Assembly: GCA_026770585.1 (NCBI GenBank)
Contig: MU646704.1
Location: forward strand, 70,264-82,944
Origin: Baffinella frigidus
Lineage: Eukaryota > Cryptophyceae > Cryptomonadales > Baffinellaceae
Reading direction: 5' to 3'
Length of the DNA: 12,681 bases
A model generated the notes under the pieces. That model was not told the DNA's origin and searched no databases. It was given only the letters and a program-made list of their open reading frames with translations. Of the stretch, positions 1-7,600 are shown one piece after another; positions within the stretch are counted from its first letter, which is position 1, and each line of letters starts with the position of its first letter. The translations under genes were made by a program, and so were the position numbers.

Positions 1-518
1 TTGAGGGTTCAGGGTTCAGGGTTCAGGATTGAGGGTTCAGGGTTCAGGGTTCAGGATTGAGGGTTTAGGATTAAGAGGCCGCGAGTAACGGAGGGTTTGT
101 TCCGCGGGTGCAACAACGCTGGGCATAATTGGTCCCAGGGAGTTTCGGAATTGGGGTTCCACACCACAAAAATCACCCTTACGTTAGCCAAAAGGTGATG
201 TCAACTAAATCTGTTTCCGCAGCAAATCCCGGCGTCGCCAGATTCCGGCGTTGCGGACCACTCTCCCGAATCGCATACAGTAGCATCCCACGGAAAGCCG
301 GAGAAAGGTTGCATGCGGTAGCACCGTACGAAACGCTGAAATTATTTCGACGCCGGAATTGAATCGCGGCGAGTATTTAATTTAATTTGAATACTCGTCG
401 CCCATAGAAAACTGGAGCCGTTAGCCTCATTTCTGAAGGAAACGCTCCAACATACCCTATGGGAGCGATTAGTTGAATTAACCACTCGCCCGGATGAAAA
501 CAGGGGGGCTGCGCTCAC
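1..518. other. Heptamer repeats and unrecognised sequence beyond E2 exon 5
   Basis: This stretch follows the donor of E2 exon 5, so it should be intron of the minus-strand E2 gene. Positions 1-56 are two perfect copies of a 28-bp unit made of four heptamers (one TTGAGGG, two TTCAGGG, one TTCAGGA), followed by a degenerate third copy. Positions 129-362 can be read as an open frame, but it shows no recognisable domain and I do not call it a gene. An AT-rich stem-loop lies at 367-400, with 11-bp arms and one mismatch. I looked on the minus strand for the next expected E2 exon (the segment after GDEITTG in this family) and did not find it. Confidence 0.6.
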
Positions 519-583
519 CGGTAGTGATTTCGTCGCCCGTCATGAAGCTGAGCAGGCCTGTTAGGACGGTCGCCACGCTCCAC
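519..583 (-). CDS. UBC6: E2 exon 5 (residues 104-126)
   Basis: The exon follows a TGAAG acceptor. Its first G completes Gly104, then it reads [18 protein letters not shown] and ITT, with a final G left for the next exon. This matches the family's [14 protein letters not shown] helix after the active site. The donor GTGAGC is the best in the window. The exon sits at the mouth of a large palindrome that carries inverted pieces of it. Confidence 0.88.
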
Positions 584-3500
584 CTTCACACCAGGGGGTC
601 AGGTCTCAGTTGCCGTCAAACGCCCCACCTTTTTGGACGTCCACAGCCGACTGAGACCTCGCCCCTGTTGTGAAGGTGGAGCGTGGCCACAGTGCTGCTC
701 AGCTTCCTCACTCCTGTGTCGGACGTCCAAACGAGACTTGCCTCACCAACCCGGACGGCTTGTAAAGGTGGGGTCAAACGCCCCACCTTGACAAGCCGTC
801 AAGCGTGGCGAGGCAAGTCTCGTTTGGACGTCCGACACAGGGGCGAGGAAGCTGAGCAGCACTGTGCTTGCTGGCATGCTGGGGCGGGCCCGCCTCGGAC
901 TTTGCGGTGTGCGGTTCTGGGTGTAGGGTGAGGGTTTATGGTTAGGGGTTTGGGTTTCCCTAGGCATGAAGCTGAGCAGGCCCTTTAGGACTGTCGCAAC
1001 GCTCCACCTTCAGAAAGGGGGTGAGGTCTCCGTTGGCTGTGGACGTCCAAAACAGGGGTGAGGCAAGTCTCCTTTGGACGTCCGACACAGCGGTGAAGCC
1101 TCACCTCTTGGCAGCCACCGGAGTCTCAACGGCTACAGTTCATCTAAACGATTTATACTAGAATCTTATTCATTGACCTCTAACCTAACCGGAATTTGAC
1201 CTTGCATTGAAGGCGAGAAGGTGCTCGGTTGGTGCTGAGTGGTTGGCGTCGGGGTGAAGCCTAAGCTGGCGTCCAGCACAGGGTTGAGACCTGGCCGTGT
1301 TTTGCCATCGTACGGGTGCATTCGTAAACCATAAACGTAAACCCTACACCCCAAACTCCAAACCCCTAACCCGCACTCCTAAGACCCAAAGTCTCGGAGA
1401 CCCCACGCCTCGCGCTATCCACACAGCGGACTTCGAAGGGATTTTGAATAACCCCTAAGCGATAAGACCTAGGACCCTACGGTAGGAAACCCGTAGAGCC
1501 ATAGGGGGGTTCCTACGGATAAGGTGATGGAAACTCGGGCACTGAGTGCCCGAAAATCTCTGTGTAGCCCTCTGTGCGGCCAACCATCCACAACCTTGGG
1601 ATCAAACCATCGATGCAACAGGCCCCATCACTCTGTGTGTTCATGCCCCATAGGGTGGCAGTTTCGGGTTCGGGATCCGGGTTCCGGGTTCCGGGTTCCG
1701 GGTTCCGGGTTCCGGGCTTCGGGTTTCAGGTCTCCGGTTCCGGGATCCAGGTTTCGGGATTCGGGGTTCGGGGTTCGGGATTAGGGCGCAGGGAGGGGGG
1801 CGCACCCTGGGTTCCAGGTTTCAGGATGGTAGTCGGACATGGAGAGGCACAGGTGCATATTCACCTGCCGAGGGTTTGGGGGTTAGGGTTTGGGGTTTGG
1901 GGTTTAGGGTTTAGGATTTTTGGTTTAGGGTTTAGGGTTTGTGGTGTAGGGTTTTGAGGTTGGGGTTTGGAGTTGAGGGTTTAGGGTTAAGGGTTTAGAG
2001 TTGAGGGTTTAGGGTTTAGGGTGTAGGGTTTGGGGTTGAGGGTTGATGGTTTAGGGTTTAGGGTTTAGGGTTTAGGGTTTAGGGTTTGGGGTTTAGAGTT
2101 TAGGGTTTAGACCTCGAAGCGGCCCGAAGGGGTGAACATTGAGATTCCAGGAGGCTTGTGTTTCGGGTTTCGGGTTCGTGGTTTAGGGTGCATGGTATAG
2201 GGTTTAGGGTTTAGGTGCACAAGCGGCTCAGTGATTGAACCTCGACGCTTATAATTTAGGGGGTGGGGGGTGGGGATGAGATATTACGGTTTAGCGAGGA
2301 GGGGTTGGGGTTCAGGGTTCAGTCCTCGAATCGGCCCGAGGGGTTGCCCTTTGAGATCCCGGGAGGCTTGTAGGTAAAGCTTGGGCGTACACCCTTCCAC
2401 TCGGTGGGCTTCGAGGGTTTCGCATGTGAATTTGGGGCCGGATTCTGGGGTGTTGCGTGACCAATTTTACACCAGAACATCCTTCAAGTTAATCATCTCT
2501 GGGCAAGTTGACTTTTGTTGAAAGGTCCGTAGTCCACCGTGCGGAACCATACACCCTAAATAGTGTAGGGTGTGGGTGCACTCGAGGGTTAGGGAGTAGA
2601 CCTCAAAGCAGCCCAAAGGGGTAAATATTGAGATGCCGGAAGGCTTGTACGGTTTAAGGTTTAGTGTTTAGTGTTTAGGGTTTAGGGCTCAGGGTTTAGG
2701 GTTTGGGGTTTAAGGTTTTAAGGCTTAAGGTTTCACATCTGTGACGTAGAGATGAGAGTTTAGGTATTAGGGTGTAAGGTTTAGGGTTTAAACCTCGAAG
2801 CGGCCCGAGGGGGTGAACTTTGAGATGCCGGGAGGCTTGTACGGTTGAAGGCTTAATGTTGAGTGTTTAGGGTTTAGGGCTGAGGGTTTAGGGCTTAGGG
2901 TTTAAAGTTTCAAGGCTTAGGGGTTCACATCTGTGACGTAGAGATGAGAGTTCAGGGATTAGGGTCTAGGGTTTAGGGTTTACACCTCGAAGCGGCCCGA
3001 GGGGGTGAACATTGAGATGCCGGGAGGCTTGTACGGGTAGTCGGGCGGGAACTTCAGCTTCCCGTGATACCTGCGAGGATCAGATTTTTTAGGGGTGAGG
3101 CGGTTTTTAGGGTTCAGGGTTGGACTGGTTTTTAGGGTTCAGGGTTGGACGAAGGTTTTTAGGGTTGAGGGTTGGACTAGGATTGTGTTGACAGCTGGGT
3201 GCTCATACGTATCAGCCCTTGTCAGCAATGTATGCTGATAACACCCCCCTAGAGGGTTCAGGGTTTAGGGAACATTGGTGGGGGAACATCTTGATGGTAG
3301 GGGGCGTGTAGGGGTAGGCGGGCGGGAACTTTATCGTCCCGTGGTATCTGGGAGGATTCGGGGTTCGGGGTTCGGGGTTAGATTTTGGGGTTTAGAGTTT
3401 AGGGAACTCGCTGACAAGTCGAATGTAGTTCGGGATCGTGGTACTGTGTTAACATGCTTGGGCGGGGCCGCACCAGCGAGGAGCTCTACCTCACTCGGGC

Positions 3501-4423
3501 TGAACCGACTATTCTTAAGTTGACGTGCTGGGTGTGCGGTGCAAATCCATCAACTTTGGAGCGTGAAAGTGCCCGGGGGGAAGCAAATTGGCGATCCCAA
3601 ATAGACTTGAGACAGAGCTAGGGGTCCTAGCTCTGTCCTGTCCCACTTGATTTCGTCCCACCATTAAACAAATTTAGCCGTAGATGGACAGTTAATTTGT
3701 ATTGGAAATCCTCCTTTCAAACTAATAATGGCGGCTAAATGTTTTTAATGATGCGACGGAATCAAGTGGGACAGAGGTAGGTATCACCAGCCGCCCGCGT
3801 ACGGGGTGTCGTCGGGCCCCTCGAGGAGGTAGTGCCACTCGAGCATGTTGCTCTCTTGCACCGCCACCTGCCGTGCGTCAGGGTTCAGGGTCTGTGGTTT
3901 GTGGTTTGGGGTTTTTGGTTTGTGGTTTGGGGTTCGGGGTGTGAAATGCTGCGGATGGTGGAGAGTGTGAGGGGATAGGGGTGAGAGGCGAGGTCGGGCG
4001 AGGCGTGGGGCGTAGTGCCCAGGAAGCCTAGAGAGGCTGAATTTCGGGGGTCCGGGATTAGGGTTTCGGGTTTGGGGTTTAGGGTTCGCGGCGTAGGGTT
4101 TGGGGTTTTGGGATTTTAGGGTTTGGGGAGAAGGGCGTGAAGGGCGGGGTGGGGGACATCGAGAGAGGAGTCAGCGTTCTTGAGTTTTGTTCCACACAGT
4201 CGGTGCAAGTGTGCGGCACGGGTTCGGGATGCAGGGGAATGTTGGGAGAAGCAAAGGCAAAACGAGTCGACTCGTTTTGATTGCTCCAAAGTTGCTCAAA
4301 AGGTGTTGGGGGGGGGGGTTCGGGGCTGGAACGCGCCTGGATGTTGGAAGGCGGTTCCTTGTGGATGCGCTGCAGCTCCTTGCGGAGCTTCAGCAGCGCC
4401 CCCTTCTTGCCCCCAGCCGCCAT
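519..4423 (-). CDS. UBC6: UBC6/UBE2J-type ubiquitin-conjugating enzyme E2, five exons, 3' end outside window
   Basis: This is the catalytic (UBC) domain of a ubiquitin-conjugating enzyme, which takes ubiquitin from E1 on a cysteine and passes it on with an E3. The exons are 4423-4337, 3867-3788, 3070-2986, 1864-1806 and 583-519. Together they give about 125 residues that follow the yeast UBC6 and human UBE2J2 layout without gaps. Visible landmarks are EPPSNIQ near residues 23-29, [12 protein letters not shown] (36-47), [15 protein letters not shown] (50-64), [18 protein letters not shown] (67-84), the active-site [15 protein letters not shown] (Cys90) and [14 protein letters not shown] (105-118). 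Known UBC6/UBE2J proteins are tail-anchored in the ER membrane and act in ER-associated degradation; the tail would lie in exons left of the window. Two oddities: Ser80 stands where the family has Asn in TPNGRF, and intron 1 seems to start with GC. The gene shares a 150-bp promoter gap with the J-protein gene. Confidence 0.9.
676..715 (+). pseudogene. Inverted copy of E2 exon 5, 5' part
   Basis: On the plus strand, opposite to the gene, a TGAAG acceptor is followed by a frame reading [14 protein letters not shown]. It lacks the TG of VLTGLLSF, a 6-nt deletion. It forms the inner arm of the 567-690 palindrome with the real exon and the left arm of the 688-866 palindrome. Confidence 0.8.
842..866 (-). 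pseudogene. Short E2 exon 5 copy in palindrome arm
   Basis: The minus strand reads [10 protein letters not shown] and shares the same 6-nt deletion as the inverted copy at 676-715. It is the mirror arm of that copy, so it arose by inverted duplication of the already shortened piece. Confidence 0.75.
965..1007 (-). pseudogene. E2 exon 5 acceptor-side copy
   Basis: A copy of the 5' part of E2 exon 5, with its TGAAG acceptor, lies upstream of the real exon in the same orientation. It reads [15 protein letters not shown] and then runs into unrelated sequence without a donor. It is probably intronic. Confidence 0.8.
1023..1140. repeat. Dispersed piece of the 567-866 palindrome
   Basis: Positions 1023-1048 match, inverted, the segment at 635-660. 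Positions 1061-1091 match the right arm near 810-840. A CTCACC/CTCAAC-containing stretch follows with no recognised content. It is probably an older copy of the same foldback unit. Confidence 0.6.
1140..1665. other. E2 intron 4, unrecognised part
   Basis: Open frames occur on both strands here, but none shows a domain. There are scattered CCCTAAC/CCCTACA-like heptamers near 1325-1375 and a GGACCCTACGGTAGG-type short inverted motif near 1470-1520. I see no gene in this stretch. Confidence 0.5.
1667..2110. repeat. Telomere-like heptamer tracts flanking E2 exon 4
   Basis: Positions 1667-1790 are mainly GGGTTCC and GGGTTTC-type heptamers. Positions 1871-2110 are mainly GGGTTTA (TTTAGGG), with five units in perfect tandem near 2050-2085. 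Exon 4 at 1806-1864 sits between the two tracts. In the E2 transcript these read as C-rich. Their position inside a gene and their degeneracy show they are interstitial, not a chromosome end. Confidence 0.9.
1806..1864 (-). CDS. UBC6: E2 exon 4 with catalytic cysteine (residues 85-104)
   Basis: The exon follows a CGGCAG acceptor and reads [19 protein letters not shown]. It ends with GG, to be completed by the first G of exon 5. Cys90 in LCLS matches the ubiquitin-accepting cysteine of UBC6/UBE2J. The family usually has NTRLCLS; here it is NMHLCLS. The donor is GTGCGC. Confidence 0.9.
2113..2842 (-). pseudogene. Array of four donor-side copies of E2 exon 3
   Basis: Four degenerate copies of the 3' half of exon 3 lie downstream of it at 2842-2794, 2650-2602, 2372-2325 and 2160-2113. 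They encode variants of [41 protein letters not shown] and [16 protein letters not shown]. Their ends are 192, 192, 277 and 212 bp apart, counting from the real exon end. The first two spacers share a segment containing CACATCTGTGACGTAGAG. Three copies keep a GT donor; the one ending at 2325 has GA. None has an acceptor or the 5' half of the exon. Confidence 0.88.
2986..3070 (-). CDS. UBC6: E2 exon 3 (residues 57-84)
   Basis: The exon follows a CGCAG acceptor. It supplies the last base of Trp56 and then [16 protein letters not shown] and [12 protein letters not shown], ending in phase 0 before donor GTGTAA. Of the several copies in the area, this is the only one with both halves intact, so I take it as the working exon. 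The usual TPNGRF of this family reads TPSGRF. Confidence 0.9.
3100..3180. repeat. Short tandem repeat, about 27-bp unit
   Basis: Three units of GGTTTTTAGGGTTCAGGGTT followed by GGAC occur just upstream of E2 exon 3. The third is slightly changed. The unit is itself built from telomere-like heptamers. Confidence 0.75.
3306..3347 (-). pseudogene. Acceptor-side copy of E2 exon 3
   Basis: Upstream of the real exon, a CCCAG acceptor is followed by a frame reading [14 protein letters not shown], after which the similarity ends. It matches the 5' half of exon 3 and has no donor. Confidence 0.82.
3611..3774. mobile_element. Foldback (MITE-like) element in E2 intron 2
   Basis: Inverted arms at 3638-3680 and 3732-3774 are 43 nt each with five mismatches. 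They begin CTGTCCCACTTGATT and enclose an AT-rich 51-nt centre. This AT-rich block stands out from its GC-rich surroundings. A perfect 12-bp stem with a 3-nt loop (GACAGAGCTAGG, 3611-3637) abuts the left arm. No coding capacity is seen, so it would be non-autonomous. Target-site duplications are not clear. Confidence 0.7.
3788..3867 (-). CDS. UBC6: E2 exon 2 (residues 30-56)
   Basis: The exon follows a GGCAG acceptor, starts in phase 0, and reads [18 protein letters not shown] then DDTPYAGG. It ends with TG, the first two bases of a Trp codon completed by exon 3. LEWHY, EGP and TPY-GG are strand and turn motifs of the UBC6/UBE2J class. The donor is GTGATA. I see no convincing edge copies of this exon. 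Confidence 0.9.
3868..4336. other. E2 intron 1
   Basis: This intron is mostly G/T-rich heptamer-like sequence (GTTTGTGGTTTGGGG near 3893-3935 and TTTAGGG near 4046-4130). A G tract sits at about 4307-4318. Open frames on both strands here are read-through of exon 1 or of the repeats. No edge copies of exons 1 or 2 were seen. Confidence 0.6.
4337..4423 (-). CDS. UBC6: E2 exon 1 (start codon, residues 1-29)
   Basis: The exon begins [20 protein letters not shown] and ends EPPSNIQ. It forms the N-terminal helix of the E2 fold and the PP turn that follows it. The ATG has purine at -3 and G at +4. Ending the exon at CAG (4339-4337) gives exactly the spacing seen in UBC6 between the PP turn and LEWHY. 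That makes the intron start GCGCGT, a GC donor. A GT lies four bases further on, but it would change the phase and break the match. Confidence 0.85.
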
Positions 4424-4573
4424 TTCCCCCCCACGTTTTCACAAGCGATGCGAACAGGTTGGGGTCCTCGGGTCACGTGACTCAACACTGGGGTTGAGGA
4501 GGTCAGTCCCCGAGTGGAGCCTGGTCGGACCTCGCAGCCCAGATCCGACTGTTCTTTGCAGGCGAGTGTCAAG
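4424..4573. promoter_or_regulatory. Shared divergent promoter with GTCACGTGAC palindrome
   Basis: Only 150 bp separate the two start codons, so 5' UTRs and promoter elements of both genes must lie here. At 4472-4481 there is a perfect 10-bp palindrome, GTCACGTGAC. It contains a G-box/E-box core (CACGTG) of the kind bound by bZIP and bHLH factors. No TATA box is evident. The palindrome reads the same toward both genes. Which factor binds it cannot be told from sequence alone. Confidence 0.65.
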
Positions 4574-4636
4574 ATGGCGGAGACCAACACCACGGTGCTG
4601 TACGAGCAGCTCGGGGTGGAGAAGACAGCCACGCAG
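4574..4636 (+). CDS. J-protein exon 1 (residues 1-21)
   Basis: The exon reads MAETNTTVLYEQLGVEKTAT, ending with Q before a GTAAAA donor in phase 0. LYEQLGV is helix I of the J domain. The frame stays open upstream to a GTG at 4514, but there is no earlier ATG in it. Confidence 0.9.
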
Positions 4637-7600
4637 GTAAAATATTCTTTGCGTGCGCAAAGAACGCGTTGGAGTGCATTTTGGGCTCGCTTGTCGGGGA
4701 GAGGCGCGCGTTGTTCGTGGAGGGGCACTGTGGCATATGCGGGGCACGATTGCCCGTGGGCGATACGTGGAAGAATCCAGGAGGGGTAGGGCTAGAGAGG
4801 GCCGGGGTACTTACGTATCGAAGGTCTCTTATTTTTGAGCGGGCACATATTCTTGCCCGAAGCGTGAAACCCCGTGTGTTCGCGCTACCGGGTGGCGGGT
4901 CGCGGTGGGTTGTGGGTGGCCACGGCACTTGCGGCACCCTCCCAATCATAGATCTTCTGGGTGATCACATCGTGGTTTTCTGCATGAAACAGGGTATCGT
5001 TGAGCCTGGTTCGGGTGCCGGCGAGGGTTCACCACGGTTCCCTCCTAGGACGAGTCCTAGCGCTGCCTCCGCCCGACTCGGTCTCACCAATTCGGTGAGA
5101 CCGGGATTGCCTTCGCTCCAACGTTGAAGGTTGCATGCCGATTTCAGTTTCTTTCAATTTTGAAAAGACCTGAGTTTTATCCTGGCTCGTCCTTAAAAGC
5201 ATTTAAGGGTAGAAATCCAGCACAACATGGCGAAAAGATGACCGTCACGAAGAGACAGAATAAAACTCAGACTGGGAAGAGATTCGCTAGTGGATCAACA
5301 AGTCTTACACATGTTCTAAGTAGCAGGCTGGAAGTTGAACAAAATGAGTTTTTTGCACACGCCGCTCGTTTTTCTTCCGCCGGCACCGCTGCACTCAAGG
5401 CCTTGCTCCCCCGGGTGAATCACACTGTTGATTAGGGCGTAGGGTTTAGCCGGGGCGTTGGATCACGCCCCTAACCCTAGCCCCTGAACCTCTCGGGCAG
5501 GATGAGTCTCAGGAGGCGTGGCGCAGGGCGGCTGTAGGGTGTAGGGCAGCGAGGCAACAGGCGAATTCTGAACCCCAAACCCCAAACCCGAAACGCAGGG
5601 TGGGATCAAGAAGGCGTGGCACTGATACTAAAACAGCAAAACAGCTATTCTGGGGATGTGAACCTACAGAAAACCTTTGGTGCTCTGGTGGTGGTGGTGC
5701 TTTGGTGAACTGATAAACCATACCCTCTATCCTCTCGGGCAGGATGAGATCCAGAAGGCGTGGCGCAAGGCCGCTGTATGCAGGACCGCTGTAGGGTGTA
5801 GGGCAGCGAGGTCGCAGGCGGATTCTGAACCCGAAACCCGACACCCGAAACCCGGAACCTGGAACCCGAAACCCGAAACCCGAAAGACAGGATGAGATCA
5901 AGAAGGCGTGGCGCAAGGCCGCGCTCCGCCTCATCCCCTCGCTTTTGGATCAACAAGTCTGACACGTGTTTCTGTTGTGTTTTTTTCCGCCGGCACCGCT
6001 GCACTCAAGGCCTTGCTCCCCCGGGCGAATGTCGATCAGAGCTTATTCAACGTCCGATGCGATCGAGAAGGGGGATGGTATCTCGGGGAGGATGCGATCG
6101 AGAAATAACCCCCTCACCTCGCGGGCAGGATGAGATCAAGAAGGCGTGGCGCAAGGCGGCGCTCCGGCTCCACCCCGACCGTAACCCTGGCGACGCCCAG
6201 GTCTGTAAGCCCCGGGGGGTTCGGGTTTGCCTTCGGGATGAGGGGTTCGGGTTCGAGTGAGGTGTTGGGCTCCACCCAGACCGCAACTCTGGCGACGCGC
6301 AAGTCGCTTTCAGATTTCAGGGTTTAGGGTTTGGAGCTGAGGGGTTTCGAGGTGAGGAGTGAGGGGTGAAGGTGAGGGTGGGGTGTTAGGGTTCACGGTT
6401 TAGGGTCTTCGCCTACCCCCCGACTGCAATCCTGGAGATGTCCAGGCCCAGAGGTGGGGGTTTCGGGTTTTGGTTTGGACTTCGGGTGTCGGGATGAGGG
6501 ATCATGGATGATTGATGAGGTTGAGGTGTCAGGGTAACGGTTGTACAAGGGTTGACTAATAGTCGGTTGGCTAACGGCTCCACCCCGACCGCAACCCCGG
6601 CGACGCCCAGGTCAAACTCACTTTATTGTCAACATCATTTTTGGTATCGGTAGGCTCAACACCCCTCAAGAAATACATCATGTGGGTTTCAGATTTTAGG
6701 GTGGGGGGTTAGGGGCTTCGCCTCCACCCCGACCGTAACCCTGGCGACGCCCAGGTCTGTAAGCCCCGGGGATTTCGGGGTTGCCCTGGCGATGCCCAGG
6801 GCGCTTCCTGGTTGTAGGGTTGAGAGCTTAGGGGTTGCGGGGTGAGGGGTGAGGGGTGAAGGTGAGGGTGAGGCGTCAGGGCAGAGAGTCTAGGGGCAAC
6901 CCTGGCGATGCCCAGGCCGAGAGGTGGGGGGTTCTGGTTTCGGGGTTGGCTTAGGGATGAGGGATGAGGGATCATGGATGAGGGATGAGGGTTAGGTGTC
7001 AGGGTAACGGTTGTACAAGGGTTAACTAATAGTCGGTTGGTTGACTAACAGTCAGTTGGTTGACTAATAGTCTTGTGCGCAGACGACGAGCAAGTTCAAC
7101 GTTGTAAAATCACATTTACCACGGTCACATACCTCGGCATCATTTCCACACAACCTAGCTAACGGTTCCCTAATAATTACCAGTCGCCCTGTCTAATCAC
7201 TAACCGCCCTGACAACTTCTTCCTTTTCTCTTCCCAGATACGACAGTACGACAGTACGACAGGCAACCCCGCCGAAATCGCGGGTGTGGTGGTAATCTAC
7301 GGGTGGAAGAATCGTCTTATTTAGATCGATTCTTATTTATGTTGGTTCTGATGTGTCTTGTGCGCAGGCGACGACAAAAAACACGGTGAAGGACGCGCAC
7401 GACGTACCCTCCTTGGACTCAGATACGATTTCCTTGGACTCAGATACGATTTCCTTGGACTCAGATACGATTTCGAGGACACCCGATCTAGTATCTCAAG
7501 AAAAACACAGATCAGAGGTCCCCGAAATCGTATATTTACTTGTGTGTCGTATATTTACATCGTAAATTTACTTCTGCGCAGGCGACGACGAAGTTCAACA

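Larger units (their letters stand above)
567..866. repeat. Compound palindrome (two adjoining inverted repeats)
   Basis: The first inverted repeat pairs about 570-609 with 649-690 and includes perfect 10-bp arms (AGGTCTCAGT and its complement). The second pairs 688-744 with 810-866. Those arms are 57 nt each and nearly identical, including a perfect 32-bp stretch at 713-744 and 811-842. A further stem sits inside the second loop, with GGTGGGG opposite CCCCACC. Parts of the arms recur at 1023-1091. The structure could form hairpins in DNA or in the E2 transcript. Confidence 0.85.

Noticed and set aside
1-75. Chromosome end (true telomere)
   Set aside because: The repeats are degenerate, mixed in type and scattered through introns of two genes, so they are interstitial.
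1195-1245. Possible further decayed copy of E2 exon 5 on the minus strand (STF-LLAF-like with frameshifts)
   Set aside because: The resemblance needs several gaps and has no acceptor, so chance is not excluded.
1574-1957. Plus-strand open frame with repeated [13 protein letters not shown]
   Set aside because: It comes from GGGTTCC heptamers and lies antisense to E2 exon 4.
2113-3036. CRISPR-like array from regularly spaced 48-bp repeats
   Set aside because: The repeats are E2 exon 3 halves with drifted sequence, and the spacers are related to each other. The context is eukaryotic.
3445-3492. Possible inverted fragment of E2 exon 2 on the plus strand (AACATGCT and CTCTACCTC pieces)
   Set aside because: Only short matches in a GC-rich stretch, too weak to call.
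4514-4573. N-terminal extension of the J-protein by 20 codons from a GTG
   Set aside because: There is no ATG, the J domain does not need it, and the ATG at 4574 has a good start context.
5124-5435. 103-codon plus-strand open frame in J-protein intron 1
   Set aside because: No recognisable domain. Its last third is a duplicated segment that reappears at 5946-6031 in another context.
7410-7472. Acidic DSDTISL peptide repeat as part of a real protein
   Set aside because: It follows a truncated exon 3 copy that would cut the J domain short; an intronic tandem repeat explains it better.
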